From Streptococcus rubneri (lineage in GTDB: Bacteria > Bacillota > Bacilli > Lactobacillales > Streptococcaceae), in NCBI RefSeq assembly GCF_004785935.1, contig NZ_SRRP01000001.1, positions 1-64,000 on the forward strand: a stretch of 64,000 bases of DNA, read 5' to 3'. Below, piece by piece: positions 34,090 through 45,503 of this stretch. The position numbers were made by a program, and so were the translations under genes. Within the stretch, counting starts at the first letter, position 1; the number at the start of each line of letters is the position of its first letter. Below the pieces are notes generated by a model. It had not been told where the DNA came from and ran no database searches. It saw only the letters and a list, made by a program, of their open reading frames with translations.

Positions 34090-34812
34090 TCAACTGTTTT
34101 CTAAATAGTTTTTAATAATCTGTAATTCATCTTGGTTCAAAGGGCGGTATTGACCCTCTGCTAGCTCTGAATCTAATGTAAAATCCCCGAACTGAACTCG
34201 TTTTAAGGCAGTAACTTTGACCCCAATAGCTAAAAACATCTTTTTTACCTGATGAAATTTCCCTTCAGACAGGGTGATAAGGGCCTGGCTTTCGGTAAGG
34301 CTAGAGCTAAGGATTTCGAGTTTAGCGGGCTTGCATTTTCTCCCATCTAAGAAGGTGATTCCTTCTTGAAATTCCTCTATATGAGCGGGTTCGAGAGGGC
34401 CATTGACTGTTGCCGCGTATTCTTTTTCGATATGGTATTGGGGATGAAGGAGTTGGAAACCTAGAGGTCCATTGTCTGTGAGTAAGAGGAGGCCAGTTGT
34501 ATCCCGATCCAGTCGACCGATAGGATAGGTCTTGGGGGTCCGGTCTTCTGTTCGGAGGAGGTCCAACACTGTAGGATGTTGGGCATCCTTGGTAGCGGTC
34601 ACCAGTCCTTGAGGTTTATGAAGAAGAAAATAGTGATGGGAACAGTCGGTAAGGATCCGATCCTTCCAGCGAACTTCTTGGAGACCTGTATCTACATTTT
34701 GGGATAACTTTGTTGCAACAAGCCCATCGACCAGAATCTGCCTTTTGGCCAGGCATTGTTTGATTTCCTTACGAGGAATTTGGTAGTGGGCCAGTAATTG
34801 ATCTAATCTCAT
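34090..34812 (-). CDS. 16S rRNA pseudouridine synthase, RsuA family
   Basis: A 240-residue pseudouridine synthase. An S4 domain (MRLDQLLAHYQIPRKEIKQCLAKRQILVDG) precedes the catalytic domain, with the active-site Asp in YPIGRLDRDTTGLLLLT. LKRVQFGDFTL and GKFHQVKKMF are typical of RsuA, which modifies U516 of 16S rRNA. The start at 34812 matches the family N-terminus; the longer frame to 34878 would run through the promoter. With that start the mRNA appears leaderless. Confidence 0.88.
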   Translation of the reverse strand: MRLDQLLAHYQIPRKEIKQCLAKRQILVDGLVATKLSQNVDTGLQEVRWKDRILTDCSHHYFLLHKPQGLVTATKDAQHPTVLDLLRTEDRTPKTYPIGRLDRDTTGLLLLTDNGPLGFQLLHPQYHIEKEYAATVNGPLEPAHIEEFQEGITFLDGRKCKPAKLEILSSSLTESQALITLSEGKFHQVKKMFLAIGVKVTALKRVQFGDFTLDSELAEGQYRPLNQDELQIIKNYLENS

Positions 34813-34819
34813 AAAAAAC

Positions 34820-34848
34820 AGGATAGCATGAAACGAAGAGAATGACAA
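34820..34848 (-). promoter_or_regulatory. Promoter of the RsuA-type gene, apparently leaderless
   Basis: On the minus strand TTGTCA, a 17-base spacer and TATCCT with TGC before it (extended -10). Seven bases separate the -10 from the ATG, and no ribosome site is present. Confidence 0.55.
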
Positions 34849-34998
34849 GCCTCGAAACAACTGACAAACCTTGCTCAAAGGGTTGAAAAATTTTCATGAA
34901 TGGACTGGTTGAATTTGAGAATGAGAACTGACTTTTTCGAAAGAAACCATGAAAACATTTACACTAGGGTTTGCCGTGTATTTTGGGAAAGACTGTGG

Positions 34999-35004
34999 TA
35001 TAAT
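34999..35004 (+). promoter_or_regulatory. -10 element of typA
   Basis: TATAAT, 41 bases before the typA ATG; the -35 is weak. Confidence 0.5.
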
Positions 35005-35045
35005 TGTTCAGTTAGAAATAAATAGGAATGAAATAAGAGGAAGTC

Positions 35046-36893
35046 ATGACAAAATTAAGAGAAGATATCCGTAACGTAGCTATTATCGCCCACGTTGACC
35101 ACGGAAAAACAACCCTCGTTGACGAATTATTGAAACAATCTGAAACTCTTGACGCACGTACAGAGTTGGCAGAGCGTGCTATGGACTCAAACGATATCGA
35201 AAAAGAGCGTGGAATCACCATCCTTGCGAAAAATACCGCAGTTGCCTATAACGGAACTCGTATCAATATCATGGATACACCAGGACACGCGGACTTCGGT
35301 GGAGAAGTTGAGCGGATCATGAAAATGGTGGATGGGGTGGTCCTCGTCGTAGATGCCTACGAAGGAACCATGCCACAGACTCGTTTCGTATTGAAAAAAG
35401 CCTTGGAACAAGACCTTGTGCCAATTGTTGTAGTCAACAAAATCGACAAGCCATCTGCTCGTCCAGCTGAAGTAGTGGACGAAGTCTTAGAACTCTTCAT
35501 CGAACTTGGTGCAGACGATGACCAGCTTGACTTCCCGGTAGTCTATGCATCAGCTATCAATGGTACTTCTTCCTTGTCGGATGATCCAGCAGACCAAGAA
35601 AAGACCATGGCGCCAATCTTTGATACCATTATAGACCACATCCCAGCTCCAGTTGATAACTCAGATGAGCCCCTTCAATTCCAAGTGTCTCTTCTTGACT
35701 ACAATGACTTCGTTGGTCGTATCGGTATCGGACGTGTCTTCCGTGGTACTGTCAAGGTTGGGGACCAAGTTACCCTTTCTAAACTAGACGGTACAACCAA
35801 GAACTTCCGTGTGACGAAACTCTTTGGTTTCTTTGGTTTGGAACGTCGTGAAATCCAAGAAGCTAAGGCTGGTGACTTGATTGCCGTATCCGGTATGGAA
35901 GACATCTTTGTTGGTGAAACCATTACTCCGACAGATGCTGTTGAAGCTCTGCCAGTCCTTCACATCGATGAGCCAACCCTTCAAATGACCTTCTTGGTCA
36001 ATAACTCACCATTTGCTGGTCGGGAAGGAAAATGGGTGACTTCCCGTAAGGTTGAAGAACGCTTGCAAGCTGAGTTGCAGACAGACGTTTCTCTTCGTGT
36101 AGATCCGACTGACTCACCAGATAAATGGACAGTTTCAGGTCGTGGGGAATTGCACTTGTCTATCCTCATTGAAACCATGCGTCGTGAAGGTTATGAGCTT
36201 CAAGTGTCTCGTCCAGAAGTGATTATCAAAGAAATTGATGGAGTCAAATGCGAACCATTTGAGCGTGTGCAAATCGATACACCTGAAGAGTACCAAGGTT
36301 CGGTTATCCAAACCTTGTCAGAGCGCAAGGGTGAGATGTTGGATATGGTTGCAACTGGAAACGGTCAAACTCGTTTGGTCTTCCTTGTTCCTGCGCGTGG
36401 GTTGATTGGTTACTCAACTGAGTTCCTATCAATGACTCGTGGGTATGGAATTATGAACCACACCTTTGATCAATACTTGCCATTAATTCCAGGTGAAATT
36501 GGTGGACGTCACCGTGGTGCCCTCGTTTCTATCGATGCTGGTAAGGCAACAACTTACTCAATCATGTCGATTGAAGAACGTGGAACCATCTTTGTCAACC
36601 CTGGTACTGAGGTTTATGAAGGGATGATCATCGGGGAAAACTCTCGCGAGAATGACTTGACAGTTAATATCACTAAAGCAAAACAAATGACCAACGTTCG
36701 TTCAGCGACCAAGGATCAAACAGCTGTGATCAAGACTCCTCGTATCTTGACACTTGAAGAATCACTTGAGTTCTTGAACGATGATGAATACATGGAAGTA
36801 ACGCCTGAATCTATCCGTTTGCGTAAGCAAATCCTCAACAAGGCAGAGCGCGAAAAAGCAAACAAAAAGAAAAAATCAGCTGCAGCTGAATAA
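35046..36893 (+). CDS. typA: Ribosome-associated GTPase TypA/BipA
   Basis: A 615-residue translational GTPase that binds ribosomes and helps assembly and stress growth. G1 is [12 protein letters not shown], switch II is [15 protein letters not shown] and G4 is VVNKIDKP. Domains II and III and the BipA-specific C-terminal domain ([23 protein letters not shown]) are complete. The ATG follows AGAGGAAG. Confidence 0.97.
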   Translation: MTKLREDIRNVAIIAHVDHGKTTLVDELLKQSETLDARTELAERAMDSNDIEKERGITILAKNTAVAYNGTRINIMDTPGHADFGGEVERIMKMVDGVVLVVDAYEGTMPQTRFVLKKALEQDLVPIVVVNKIDKPSARPAEVVDEVLELFIELGADDDQLDFPVVYASAINGTSSLSDDPADQEKTMAPIFDTIIDHIPAPVDNSDEPLQFQVSLLDYNDFVGRIGIGRVFRGTVKVGDQVTLSKLDGTTKNFRVTKLFGFFGLERREIQEAKAGDLIAVSGMEDIFVGETITPTDAVEALPVLHIDEPTLQMTFLVNNSPFAGREGKWVTSRKVEERLQAELQTDVSLRVDPTDSPDKWTVSGRGELHLSILIETMRREGYELQVSRPEVIIKEIDGVKCEPFERVQIDTPEEYQGSVIQTLSERKGEMLDMVATGNGQTRLVFLVPARGLIGYSTEFLSMTRGYGIMNHTFDQYLPLIPGEIGGRHRGALVSIDAGKATTYSIMSIEERGTIFVNPGTEVYEGMIIGENSRENDLTVNITKAKQMTNVRSATKDQTAVIKTPRILTLEESLEFLNDDEYMEVTPESIRLRKQILNKAEREKANKKKKSAAAE

Positions 36894-36915
36894 GAAATAA
36901 GAAAGGAGTGACAAA

Positions 36916-37173
36916 ATGGTTTATTTAATTATAGGTATTTTGATCCTCCTTTTTTACCTTTTTGCAGCTCCAAAGAGTATTAGAGGAACTCTGAATGTAG
37001 TAACCTTGGTCGTATTATTGGTCTCTTTGGTGATTCTACTCTGCTTAGCGATTTTCCAAATTTTCCAATTGCCATCAGAATTTTTTGTTGGAGCTTTCTT
37101 GTCCTTCGTGGGCTACCTAGCTTTGGTAGATATTTCAAGATTACCAACCAAGTCAAAAAAACTGAGACAATAG
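36916..37173 (+). CDS. DUF3165 family membrane protein
   Basis: An 85-residue protein with three hydrophobic stretches (about 2-18, 25-50 and 55-73). It matches the streptococcal DUF3165 family, regularly found between typA and murD. Function unknown. Good ribosome site AAAGGAG. It is probably co-transcribed with typA. Confidence 0.75.
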   Translation: MVYLIIGILILLFYLFAAPKSIRGTLNVVTLVVLLVSLVILLCLAIFQIFQLPSEFFVGAFLSFVGYLALVDISRLPTKSKKLRQ

Positions 37174-37198
37174 AAGATTAATAAAGATTTAAAGTTTT

Positions 37199-37241
37199 AG
37201 AGCTGTAAAAGGGGAAGTCTTCTCTTTTGTAGCTCTTTTTT
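37199..37241 (+). terminator. Terminator after the typA-DUF3165 operon
   Basis: AGAGCTGTAAAAG pairs with CTTTTGTAGCTCT, loosely, then a run of Ts. Confidence 0.65.
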
Positions 37242-37300
37242 GCTTAGCAAGAGTCAAATAAATAATCAAATGATGAAAGAAGTGGGGCATCTTTGTCGGT

Positions 37301-37329
37301 TTGCTAATTGATTGTAGTAAGGGTATAAT
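37301..37329 (+). promoter_or_regulatory. Promoter of the lipoprotein gene
   Basis: TTGCTA, a 17-base spacer and TATAAT. Confidence 0.8.
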
Positions 37330-37357
37330 AAAAGAAAGCAATAAGGAGGGAATAGTG

Positions 37358-38530
37358 ATGAAATCAAAAATGATTCGAAATTTGTTTCTAATTTTTGCTG
37401 GGATCAGTGTCTTACTCTTGGGATCTTGTAGTGGGAACTCCATCCCTAAAAAATCTTCTGGCGACTTTTCCCAGTATGAATATGCTGTTAGCTTCTATTC
37501 CTATCGCCCAAAGGGCAAAGGGGATATTCTAACGAAGCTCTTTTTCATTGACAAAAAAGGAGAACAAAAAGAATATTCTCTAAAGGGGTATAATGTTGGT
37601 ACGCTTTTCCAAGAAGGAAATGAAATTTATGCCTACTCTTTTGGAGCTAGACCTCATTTGGTGTTCAAGTCCCCTTCTACTTATTCCGTTTATCCAAGTC
37701 AATTTTCCTTTATGGATTTTACTAACTATCCTGTTCGATTTGTTTCAAAGGGACAGAAAGGGTCGATTGAAGGATTATCTGTGGAGGATGGGAGGGTAGG
37801 TGTGTTGAGAAGTCGCATTCGCTACACTAACTCTAAAAACAAGCAGGTACTGTCACCAGAGGTTAATCTGAGCCTTGGTAAAGGGATCGAAGTCAACTCA
37901 AAAATTTTTGTTACAGGATTTGATTTAGTTGATGATGATATGAGTTTTCTCTACCTAGATGAGGAAAAGAACGAATTTGAGTTTATTGAGTTGCAGGATC
38001 CGTCTCAGTCTGACTTCCAGGAACTCTTATTGGTAGACGGGAAAGTGATAACCATTGGGAATCCTCATTTTAGTCGCTTTGATGATGAGGAGAAGCGAGA
38101 GGAAAAGAAAAATAAAGTTAGCCTGACAAGTATTGACCCAACTAGCTTAGAAGTAAAAGAAGAGATCTTTGAAGCCGAGAGAGTCCTCACTGCCTATCCT
38201 ATTAAAAATCACTTTCGCTTTGTGACATCAGATCATCGATTGCTAGAATACACAAGTGACTTAAGACTGATTTCTGAAAAAGATTTATCCGATACTGATT
38301 TTGTCAACCTTTATAGTGACACAAGTCTAACAGTCCAAGAAGTACGTTATACGAATGATAAGGTCGTAGTCCTAGCAACTCCAGCAAAAGCTTCCACCAA
38401 AGAAGTGGGGATCATTGTCGAGTTTGATGCTGAAACCTTAGAGGTGAAAAAACGAATCACCATTCCCCTCTCTGAAAAAACAGAATGGAAGACGGATTCC
38501 ACTGATTTGCTTCTCATTGATCATCCCTAA
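37358..38530 (+). CDS. Lipoprotein of unknown function
   Basis: A 390-residue exported protein with a lipoprotein signal (LLLGSCSGNS). The mature part is rich in beta-type segments with recurring phrases such as VDDDMSFLYLDEEKNEFEFIEL and SLTSIDPTSLEVKEEIFEAE, which suggests a beta-propeller, but I recognise no family. The start at 37358 follows AAGGAGGG; the frame to 37301 overlaps the promoter. It forms a transcription unit by itself between typA and murD. Confidence 0.8.
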   Translation: MKSKMIRNLFLIFAGISVLLLGSCSGNSIPKKSSGDFSQYEYAVSFYSYRPKGKGDILTKLFFIDKKGEQKEYSLKGYNVGTLFQEGNEIYAYSFGARPHLVFKSPSTYSVYPSQFSFMDFTNYPVRFVSKGQKGSIEGLSVEDGRVGVLRSRIRYTNSKNKQVLSPEVNLSLGKGIEVNSKIFVTGFDLVDDDMSFLYLDEEKNEFEFIELQDPSQSDFQELLLVDGKVITIGNPHFSRFDDEEKREEKKNKVSLTSIDPTSLEVKEEIFEAERVLTAYPIKNHFRFVTSDHRLLEYTSDLRLISEKDLSDTDFVNLYSDTSLTVQEVRYTNDKVVVLATPAKASTKEVGIIVEFDAETLEVKKRITIPLSEKTEWKTDSTDLLLIDHP

Positions 38531-38608
38531 AATTTTTTGCTAAGAAATACAGAAAAGAAAGCCTGGTTCAAGTAGATGAATCTTTAACTTTCTTTTCCCA
38601 ATAAAGAC

Positions 38609-38657
38609 AACACCTACCGGTAAGTGATTACTTATTGCTTTTCGGTGGGTGTTTTTT
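38609..38657 (+). terminator. Terminator after the lipoprotein gene
   Basis: AACACCTACCG, a 23-base loop, CGGTGGGTGTT followed by Ts. Confidence 0.75.
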
Positions 38658-38787
38658 GACTCGTACTGTAGGAGTCGAAGCCAATGGTGATGGCAGACGT
38701 TTTCTTTATTGATCGAGCCTTATGATGATTGAGGCTCACCTACCTAAGCGCATGAAATGATTCGCTCCTTGGATTGCATCGTTTCCT

Positions 38788-39033
38788 TTAATAATCAAGG
38801 TCGATGGGATGGTAGAGGAGTAGAGTTCTATAAATAAAAGAACCCAGTAACAAACCAAGAATGAAGCTAGGAAGGCTTCCTAGACGGTTAGGAGAATAGG
38901 TAGAGGTATACGAATTCGAAATAACATCAGTTGTAGGGATTTGATCAGTTGTTGTTTCTTTTACTGTCTTGGGGCTTTTTAAATTGTCTAAAAAAGGGTA
39001 AAATAGAAGGTGAACAAATTGGAGTAAAAAACA
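38788..39033 (-). pseudogene. Gene fossil: C-terminal part of a membrane protein
   Basis: The minus strand stays open for about 108 codons (from about 39112 to a TAA at 38788-38790) but has no ATG, GTG or usable TTG start. The 3' part reads like a threonine-rich linker followed by a membrane segment (RLGSLPSFILGLLLGSFIYR) and a short tail. It looks like the end of a surface or membrane protein whose 5' part was lost; its 5' end now runs into murD antisense. The rest of 38531-39033 holds the terminator at 38609 and a small hairpin GAGCC..GGCTC near 38717-38739. Confidence 0.45.
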
Positions 39034-40386
39034 ATGAAGACTATTGAAACATTTAAAAATAAAAAGGTTCTTGTCTTGGGTTTGGCTAAGTCTGGAGAAT
39101 CTGCTGCCCGTCTATTGGATCGTCTGGGAGCTATCGTAACCGTCAATGATGGAAAAGCCTTTGAAGAAAATCCGGCTGCTCAAAGCTTGCTGGAAGAAGG
39201 GATCAAAGTCGTAACAGGAGGACATCCTCTGGAACTCTTGGATGAAGACTTTGCGGTGATGGTGAAGAACCCTGGAATTCCTTACAATAATCCTATGGTT
39301 GAACGGGCTCTTGAAAAAGGCATCCCTGTTTTGACCGAAGTTGAATTGGCCTACCTCATTTCAGAAGCGCCCATTATCGGAATCACTGGTTCAAATGGGA
39401 AAACAACTACCACTACCATGATTGGAGAAGTATTGACTGCTGCTGGACAAAATGGTCTCTTGTCTGGGAATATTGGGTTTCCAGCTAGTCAAGTCGCTCA
39501 GACAGCGACAGCTAAAGACACATTGGTGATGGAATTATCTTCCTTCCAATTGATGGGGATCGAAGCCTTTCATCCAGAAATCGCAGTCATCACCAATCTC
39601 ATGCCAACCCACTTGGATTACCATGGATCCTTCGAAGGTTATGTAGCTGCCAAATGGGCGATTCAAAAGAATATGACGGCCAAGGATTTTGTGGTGCTAA
39701 ACTTTAATCAGGATCTAGCCAAAGACTTGTCTCAGCAAACACAGGCTACTGTGGTACCATTTTCAACCCAAGAAAAGGTAGACGGAGCTTATTTAGAGGA
39801 TGGTGTCCTTTACTTCCGAGGTGAAGCCGTTATGCGAGCAGATCAAATCGGAGTACCAGGTAGCCACAATGTAGAAAATGCTTTAGCTACTATTGCAGTG
39901 GCTAAACTTCGTGGCATTGACAATCAAACTATCCAGGAAACCTTATCAGCCTTTGGTGGAGTGAAGCACCGCTTGCAGTATGTAGCTGAGATTGAAGGGG
40001 TGAAGTTCTACAATGATAGTAAGTCCACCAACATTTTAGCTACTCAAAAAGCCTTATCTGGCTTTGATAACGCTCATGTCATCTTAATCGCTGGTGGCTT
40101 GGACCGAGGCAATGAGTTTGATGAATTGGTGCCAGATATTACTGGTCTTAAAAGGATGGTCATCCTTGGAGAGTCTGCTGAACGGGTGAAACGAGCAGCG
40201 GATCAAGCGGGTGTGGCCTATCTAGATGCGACGGATGTGGCAGACGCAACGCGTAAAGCCTTTGAATTAGCAGAGTCAGGCGATATCGTCCTGCTCAGTC
40301 CAGCCAATGCCAGCTGGGATATGTACGCGAATTTTGAAGTGCGGGGCGATGAGTTCCTTAAAACAGTAGAAGAGTTGAAAAAATAA
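39034..40386 (+). CDS. murD: UDP-N-acetylmuramoylalanine-D-glutamate ligase
   Basis: A 450-residue Mur ligase that adds D-glutamate to UDP-MurNAc-L-Ala in peptidoglycan synthesis. The N-terminal Rossmann part begins [17 protein letters not shown]. The ATP loop is [14 protein letters not shown], and [17 protein letters not shown] and [15 protein letters not shown] are diagnostic. First gene of the murD-murG-divIB cluster; murG begins one base after its stop. Confidence 0.97.
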   Translation: MKTIETFKNKKVLVLGLAKSGESAARLLDRLGAIVTVNDGKAFEENPAAQSLLEEGIKVVTGGHPLELLDEDFAVMVKNPGIPYNNPMVERALEKGIPVLTEVELAYLISEAPIIGITGSNGKTTTTTMIGEVLTAAGQNGLLSGNIGFPASQVAQTATAKDTLVMELSSFQLMGIEAFHPEIAVITNLMPTHLDYHGSFEGYVAAKWAIQKNMTAKDFVVLNFNQDLAKDLSQQTQATVVPFSTQEKVDGAYLEDGVLYFRGEAVMRADQIGVPGSHNVENALATIAVAKLRGIDNQTIQETLSAFGGVKHRLQYVAEIEGVKFYNDSKSTNILATQKALSGFDNAHVILIAGGLDRGNEFDELVPDITGLKRMVILGESAERVKRAADQAGVAYLDATDVADATRKAFELAESGDIVLLSPANASWDMYANFEVRGDEFLKTVEELKK

Positions 40387-40387
40387 T

Positions 40388-41458
40388 ATGAAAAAAATAG
40401 TATTCACAGGGGGAGGCACAGTTGGGCATGTGACCTTGAACCTTCTCCTCATCCCTCGCTTTATTGAGGATGGTTGGGAAGTTCATTATATTGGGGACAA
40501 GAAGGGGATTGAGCACCAAGAGATTTTGAAGTCTGGCTTGGACATCCATTTCCATTCGATTGCGACAGGCAAGCTCCGCCGTTATTTCTCTTGGCAAAAC
40601 ATGTTGGATATCTTCAAGGTCTTCTGGGGAATTCTCCAATCGATTTGGATCATGCTTCGTATACGGCCACAGGTTTTGTTTTCTAAAGGAGGCTTCGTTT
40701 CGGTTCCTCCTGTAGTGGCTGCACGACTTTGTCACGTTCCTGTACTGGTGCATGAATCAGATCGTTCCATGGGCTTGGCCAATAAAATTGCCTACAAGTT
40801 TGCGACGAAAATGTTCACGACCTTTGAGCAAGCGAAAGGCCTAGTGAAAGCCCAACATGTGGGAGCTGTCACCAAGGTCAATCAGGAACAAGTTCCAATC
40901 CCAGTTGAATTGGAAACCGTTTTTGCTCAATTTGATCCACAGTTACCAACCCTTCTTTTTGTGGGCGGGTCTGCTGGTGCGCGTGTTTTCAATGAGTTTG
41001 TCACAAATAATCGAGAAGCTTTGCTGGCAAGCTACAATGTCATTAATTTGACAGGGAATTCCTCCTTGAATGAGCAAGCTCCCCATCTTTATCGCGTGGA
41101 TTACGTGACGGATCACTACCTTCCTTTGCTCCAAAAGGCAGACCTAGTGGTGACTCGTGGTGGTGCCAATACGATTTTTGAACTCTTGGCTATGAATAAA
41201 CTGCATATCATCGTTCCTCTAGGGAAAGAAGCTAGCCGTGGAGACCAAATCGAAAATGCCCAATATTTTGTTGAAAAAGGCTATGCGCAAGCTATTGCTG
41301 AACCAAATCTGAGCATGAATCGTTTACAAGAAACGATAGAAAAAATGTTCCAAGAATCGGGTCGGTATCATCAAGCCATGAAAGCTTCGAAAGAGCTCCT
41401 TTCTTTGGATGACTTTTATAGTTTGGTCCATCAAGAAATAAATAAAAGGAAAAAATGA
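40388..41458 (+). CDS. murG: UDP-GlcNAc: lipid I N-acetylglucosaminyltransferase
   Basis: A 356-residue glycosyltransferase (GT28) that turns lipid I into lipid II at the inner face of the membrane. The G-loops are [14 protein letters not shown] and [15 protein letters not shown], and [25 protein letters not shown] is the UDP-GlcNAc site. It overlaps divIB by four bases. The gene-order murD-murG-divIB is normal for streptococci. Confidence 0.97.
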   Translation: MKKIVFTGGGTVGHVTLNLLLIPRFIEDGWEVHYIGDKKGIEHQEILKSGLDIHFHSIATGKLRRYFSWQNMLDIFKVFWGILQSIWIMLRIRPQVLFSKGGFVSVPPVVAARLCHVPVLVHESDRSMGLANKIAYKFATKMFTTFEQAKGLVKAQHVGAVTKVNQEQVPIPVELETVFAQFDPQLPTLLFVGGSAGARVFNEFVTNNREALLASYNVINLTGNSSLNEQAPHLYRVDYVTDHYLPLLQKADLVVTRGGANTIFELLAMNKLHIIVPLGKEASRGDQIENAQYFVEKGYAQAIAEPNLSMNRLQETIEKMFQESGRYHQAMKASKELLSLDDFYSLVHQEINKRKK

Positions 41459-42699
41459 CGGATAAAAAGAAACAGAATACTCCTAAAGAGGTAACTAAGT
41501 TGTCCGAATGGCAGAGACGAAATCAGGAGTATCAAAAGAAAAAACAATTAGAAGAGCAAGAAGAAAAAGAAAAGAAGGCACAAGAAGAGAAGGAAAGACA
41601 GGAACTTCTAAAAGAAAAAGCTATTTCTGAAGAGCAGGAAATAGACGAAGTTGCTCTCGGAATGGAAGATCCAGAAGATCAGACTGAAGAAACTGATGAT
41701 GATTCTGAGCATGTTGAGTTGGCTGATCAAGATGATGAGGAGACTTCAGAAGCTGAGGAAGAAGAGGGAGTAGAAGAAAAAATCATTTATATTTCTGAGA
41801 TTCCTGAGGAAAGTAGTGAAGAAGAGGTTGCTAAAAAATCCAAAAAAGAGCGCCTCATTGCAAAGCGCCATATATATCGTGCTCTTCCAATCTTAGTCAT
41901 CAGCACCTTGGTTGCTATCTTCTCTACTTATCTCATGACCCCTATAGCTAAGCAAAAGGTGATCGAGTTTTCTGGGAATAATAATGTAGATCAAAACCTT
42001 CTCTTCAAAAAAAGCCAGATCAAGGACAAAGATTATACCTTGACAACTTTCCTGAATAGTGAGATTTATCTGGCTAATATGAAGGCGGCTAGTCCATGGA
42101 TTAAGGATATTTCAATGCATTATGCCTTCCCAACGACTTTTAAGGTTCAGGTCACTGAGTACCAAGTATTTGGTTATTATGTGACGGAAGAAGACCATTA
42201 CCCCATCTTAGAAAATGGAGAAGTCGTGGAAAGCCAAGTCGCCTCTGATCAATTAGCTTCTACCTATTTAATCGTCCGATTTTCTGATCGTGATTTGGTG
42301 AGGCAGTTTGTCAAACAAATGGGGAAAGTTTCAGCGTCCATTAAAGAGGAGATTGAAACAGTTGACCTAACTCCAAGTAAGGTTACCAAGGATTTAGTGA
42401 CCTTAACGATGAAAGATGGAACAAAGGTACTCGTACCTATTTCACAAATCAAACGAAAACTTCCCTATTACCACCAGATCCGAAAATTGGTAGAAGATGG
42501 TAGTGTCATTGATATGGAGGCAGGGATTTATAGTTATAATTCCGAAACGATGGCGACCTTAGCTCAAGAGAAAAAAGAGAAGGAACAAGAGGAAAAGTCC
42601 ATGAAAACGGAAGAAGGGGAAGAATCCGAAGAAAGCTCGACAGAATCAGAGCAAAGTGTGGCCCCTCTTGAAGGCCAAGAAACACTTCCAACTGAGTAG
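41455..42699 (+). CDS. divIB: Cell division protein DivIB/FtsQ
   Basis: A 414-residue single-pass membrane protein of the divisome. A long, charged cytoplasmic tail (1 to about 140, with runs of E, K and D) precedes the membrane helix (about 141-162, [18 protein letters not shown]). The extracellular part begins with a POTRA domain ([21 protein letters not shown]) followed by the beta domain and a Glu/Ser-rich tail. It interacts with FtsL and DivIC. The tails are longer than in Bacillus, as usual in streptococci. Confidence 0.93.
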   Translation: MTDKKKQNTPKEVTKLSEWQRRNQEYQKKKQLEEQEEKEKKAQEEKERQELLKEKAISEEQEIDEVALGMEDPEDQTEETDDDSEHVELADQDDEETSEAEEEEGVEEKIIYISEIPEESSEEEVAKKSKKERLIAKRHIYRALPILVISTLVAIFSTYLMTPIAKQKVIEFSGNNNVDQNLLFKKSQIKDKDYTLTTFLNSEIYLANMKAASPWIKDISMHYAFPTTFKVQVTEYQVFGYYVTEEDHYPILENGEVVESQVASDQLASTYLIVRFSDRDLVRQFVKQMGKVSASIKEEIETVDLTPSKVTKDLVTLTMKDGTKVLVPISQIKRKLPYYHQIRKLVEDGSVIDMEAGIYSYNSETMATLAQEKKEKEQEEKSMKTEEGEESEESSTESEQSVAPLEGQETLPTE

Positions 42700-42732
42700 T
42701 GCCCCATAAATTATCTGAAATAAATAAAGAAA

Positions 42733-42757
42733 AATATGCCCACTATGGGCATATTTG
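42733..42757. terminator. Palindrome between divIB and ftsA
   Basis: AAATATGCCC, ACTAT, GGGCATATTT is a perfect 10-bp hairpin. It has only a short T run, and abuts the ftsA -10 element at 42761, so it may terminate divIB transcription, bind a regulator, or both. Confidence 0.55.
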
Positions 42758-42766
42758 TGTTATAAT
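42758..42766 (+). promoter_or_regulatory. Extended -10 promoter of ftsA-ftsZ
   Basis: TGT-TATAAT, 74 bases before the ftsA ATG. Confidence 0.65.
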
Positions 42767-42840
42767 GAAATTTGGATAGTTCTAACTAAATGGGGCTATT
42801 AATTGATGTATAGGAAAACAAAAGAGAGAGGACTGGTGTA

Positions 42841-44208
42841 ATGGCTAGAAACGGCTTTTTTACAGGTTTAGATATCGGTACTAGTTCAATTAAAGTATTG
42901 GTGGCAGAACATGTCAATGGAGAAATGAATGTAATTGGAGTCAGCAATGCTAAGAGTGCTGGTGTCAAAGATGGAATTATTGTCGATATTGAAGCTGCTT
43001 CGAATGCAATCAAAACTGCAGTCAGTCAAGCTGAAGAAAAAGCAGGGATTTCAATAAATCTTGTAAACGTTGGATTACCAGCGAATCTCCTTCAGATTGA
43101 AGCAACACAAGGGATGATTCCTGTAACCAGTGATTCCAAGGAAATTACAGATGCAGATGTTGAAAATGTTGTCAAATCTGCCTTGACGAAGAGTATGACA
43201 CCTGATCGTGAAGTCATTACCTTTATTCCTGAAGAATTTACAGTGGATGGTTTCCAAGGGATTCGTGACCCTCGAGGAATGATGGGGATTCGTCTAGAAA
43301 TGCGAGGCCTTCTGTATACAGGTCCTCGAACAGTTCTCCACAATCTTCGCAAAACCGTTGAGCGCGCAGGTCTTCAAGTTGAGAACATTATCATTTCTCC
43401 ACTGGCAATGATTAAGTCAGTGTTAAACGAAGGCGAACGTGAATTTGGTGCAACCGTCATTGATTTAGGCGGAGGCCAAACAACCGTAGCATCTGTCCGT
43501 AATCAAGAACTTCAATTCACAAATATCTATCAAGAAGGTGGCGATTATGTCACGAAAGATATTTCTAAAGTCTTGAAAACTTCTCAGAAGTTGGCAGAAG
43601 GATTGAAATTTAACTATGGAGAAGCGTATGTCCCTGCAGTTGGAGACGAAGTCTTCCATGTTGAAGTGATTGGTGAAATCGAACCTGTTCAAGTAACTGA
43701 AAAGTACTTGGCAGAAATTATTTCAGCACGAATTAAACACATCTTTGATCAAATCAAACAAGATCTTGAAAGAAGACACTTGCTTGATTTGCCTGGTGGA
43801 ATTGTCATCATCGGTGGTGGTGCTATTCTCCCTGGTATTGAAGAATTGGCTCAAGAACAGTTTGGTGTAAATGTCAAACTCTATGTGCCAAATCAAATTG
43901 GAATCCGCAACCCAGCATTTGCTCATGTGATTAGCTTGTCTGAGTATGCAGGAAATCTAACAGATGTGGATATTATTGCCCAGGCAGCTGTGCACGGAGA
44001 TCAACGTCTTCGCCAGCAACCTGTTCAATTTGATCGTCCAGTTCAACAACCTACTCCAGCTCCTCAGCCGGTCCCAACCTATGTTCAAGATCAGATTGAG
44101 CCAGCGATTAATGTTGAAGCGGAGCATCCAGTAGACGAACAACATGGACAAGAAAAAACTACCTTTACAGACCGAATGAAGAATCTTATCGGTACTATGT
44201 TTGATTAA
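42841..44208 (+). CDS. ftsA: Cell division protein FtsA
   Basis: A 455-residue actin-like ATPase that ties FtsZ to the membrane. Phosphate-binding and adenosine motifs are GLDIGTSSIKVLV, VIDLGGGQTTVA and IVIIGGGAILPGI. The C-terminal amphipathic helix (FTDRMKNLIGTMF) is the membrane anchor. Followed by ftsZ after 15 bases. Confidence 0.97.
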   Translation: MARNGFFTGLDIGTSSIKVLVAEHVNGEMNVIGVSNAKSAGVKDGIIVDIEAASNAIKTAVSQAEEKAGISINLVNVGLPANLLQIEATQGMIPVTSDSKEITDADVENVVKSALTKSMTPDREVITFIPEEFTVDGFQGIRDPRGMMGIRLEMRGLLYTGPRTVLHNLRKTVERAGLQVENIIISPLAMIKSVLNEGEREFGATVIDLGGGQTTVASVRNQELQFTNIYQEGGDYVTKDISKVLKTSQKLAEGLKFNYGEAYVPAVGDEVFHVEVIGEIEPVQVTEKYLAEIISARIKHIFDQIKQDLERRHLLDLPGGIVIIGGGAILPGIEELAQEQFGVNVKLYVPNQIGIRNPAFAHVISLSEYAGNLTDVDIIAQAAVHGDQRLRQQPVQFDRPVQQPTPAPQPVPTYVQDQIEPAINVEAEHPVDEQHGQEKTTFTDRMKNLIGTMFD

Positions 44209-44217
44209 GGAGTGTAA

Positions 44218-45501
<1,284 letters not shown>

Positions 45502-45503
45502 GA

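Noticed and set aside
38903-38920. TACGAATT near 38911 considered as a third cin-box
   Set aside because: The last base differs from TACGAATA and it lies inside the gene fossil, not before a gene in the right orientation.
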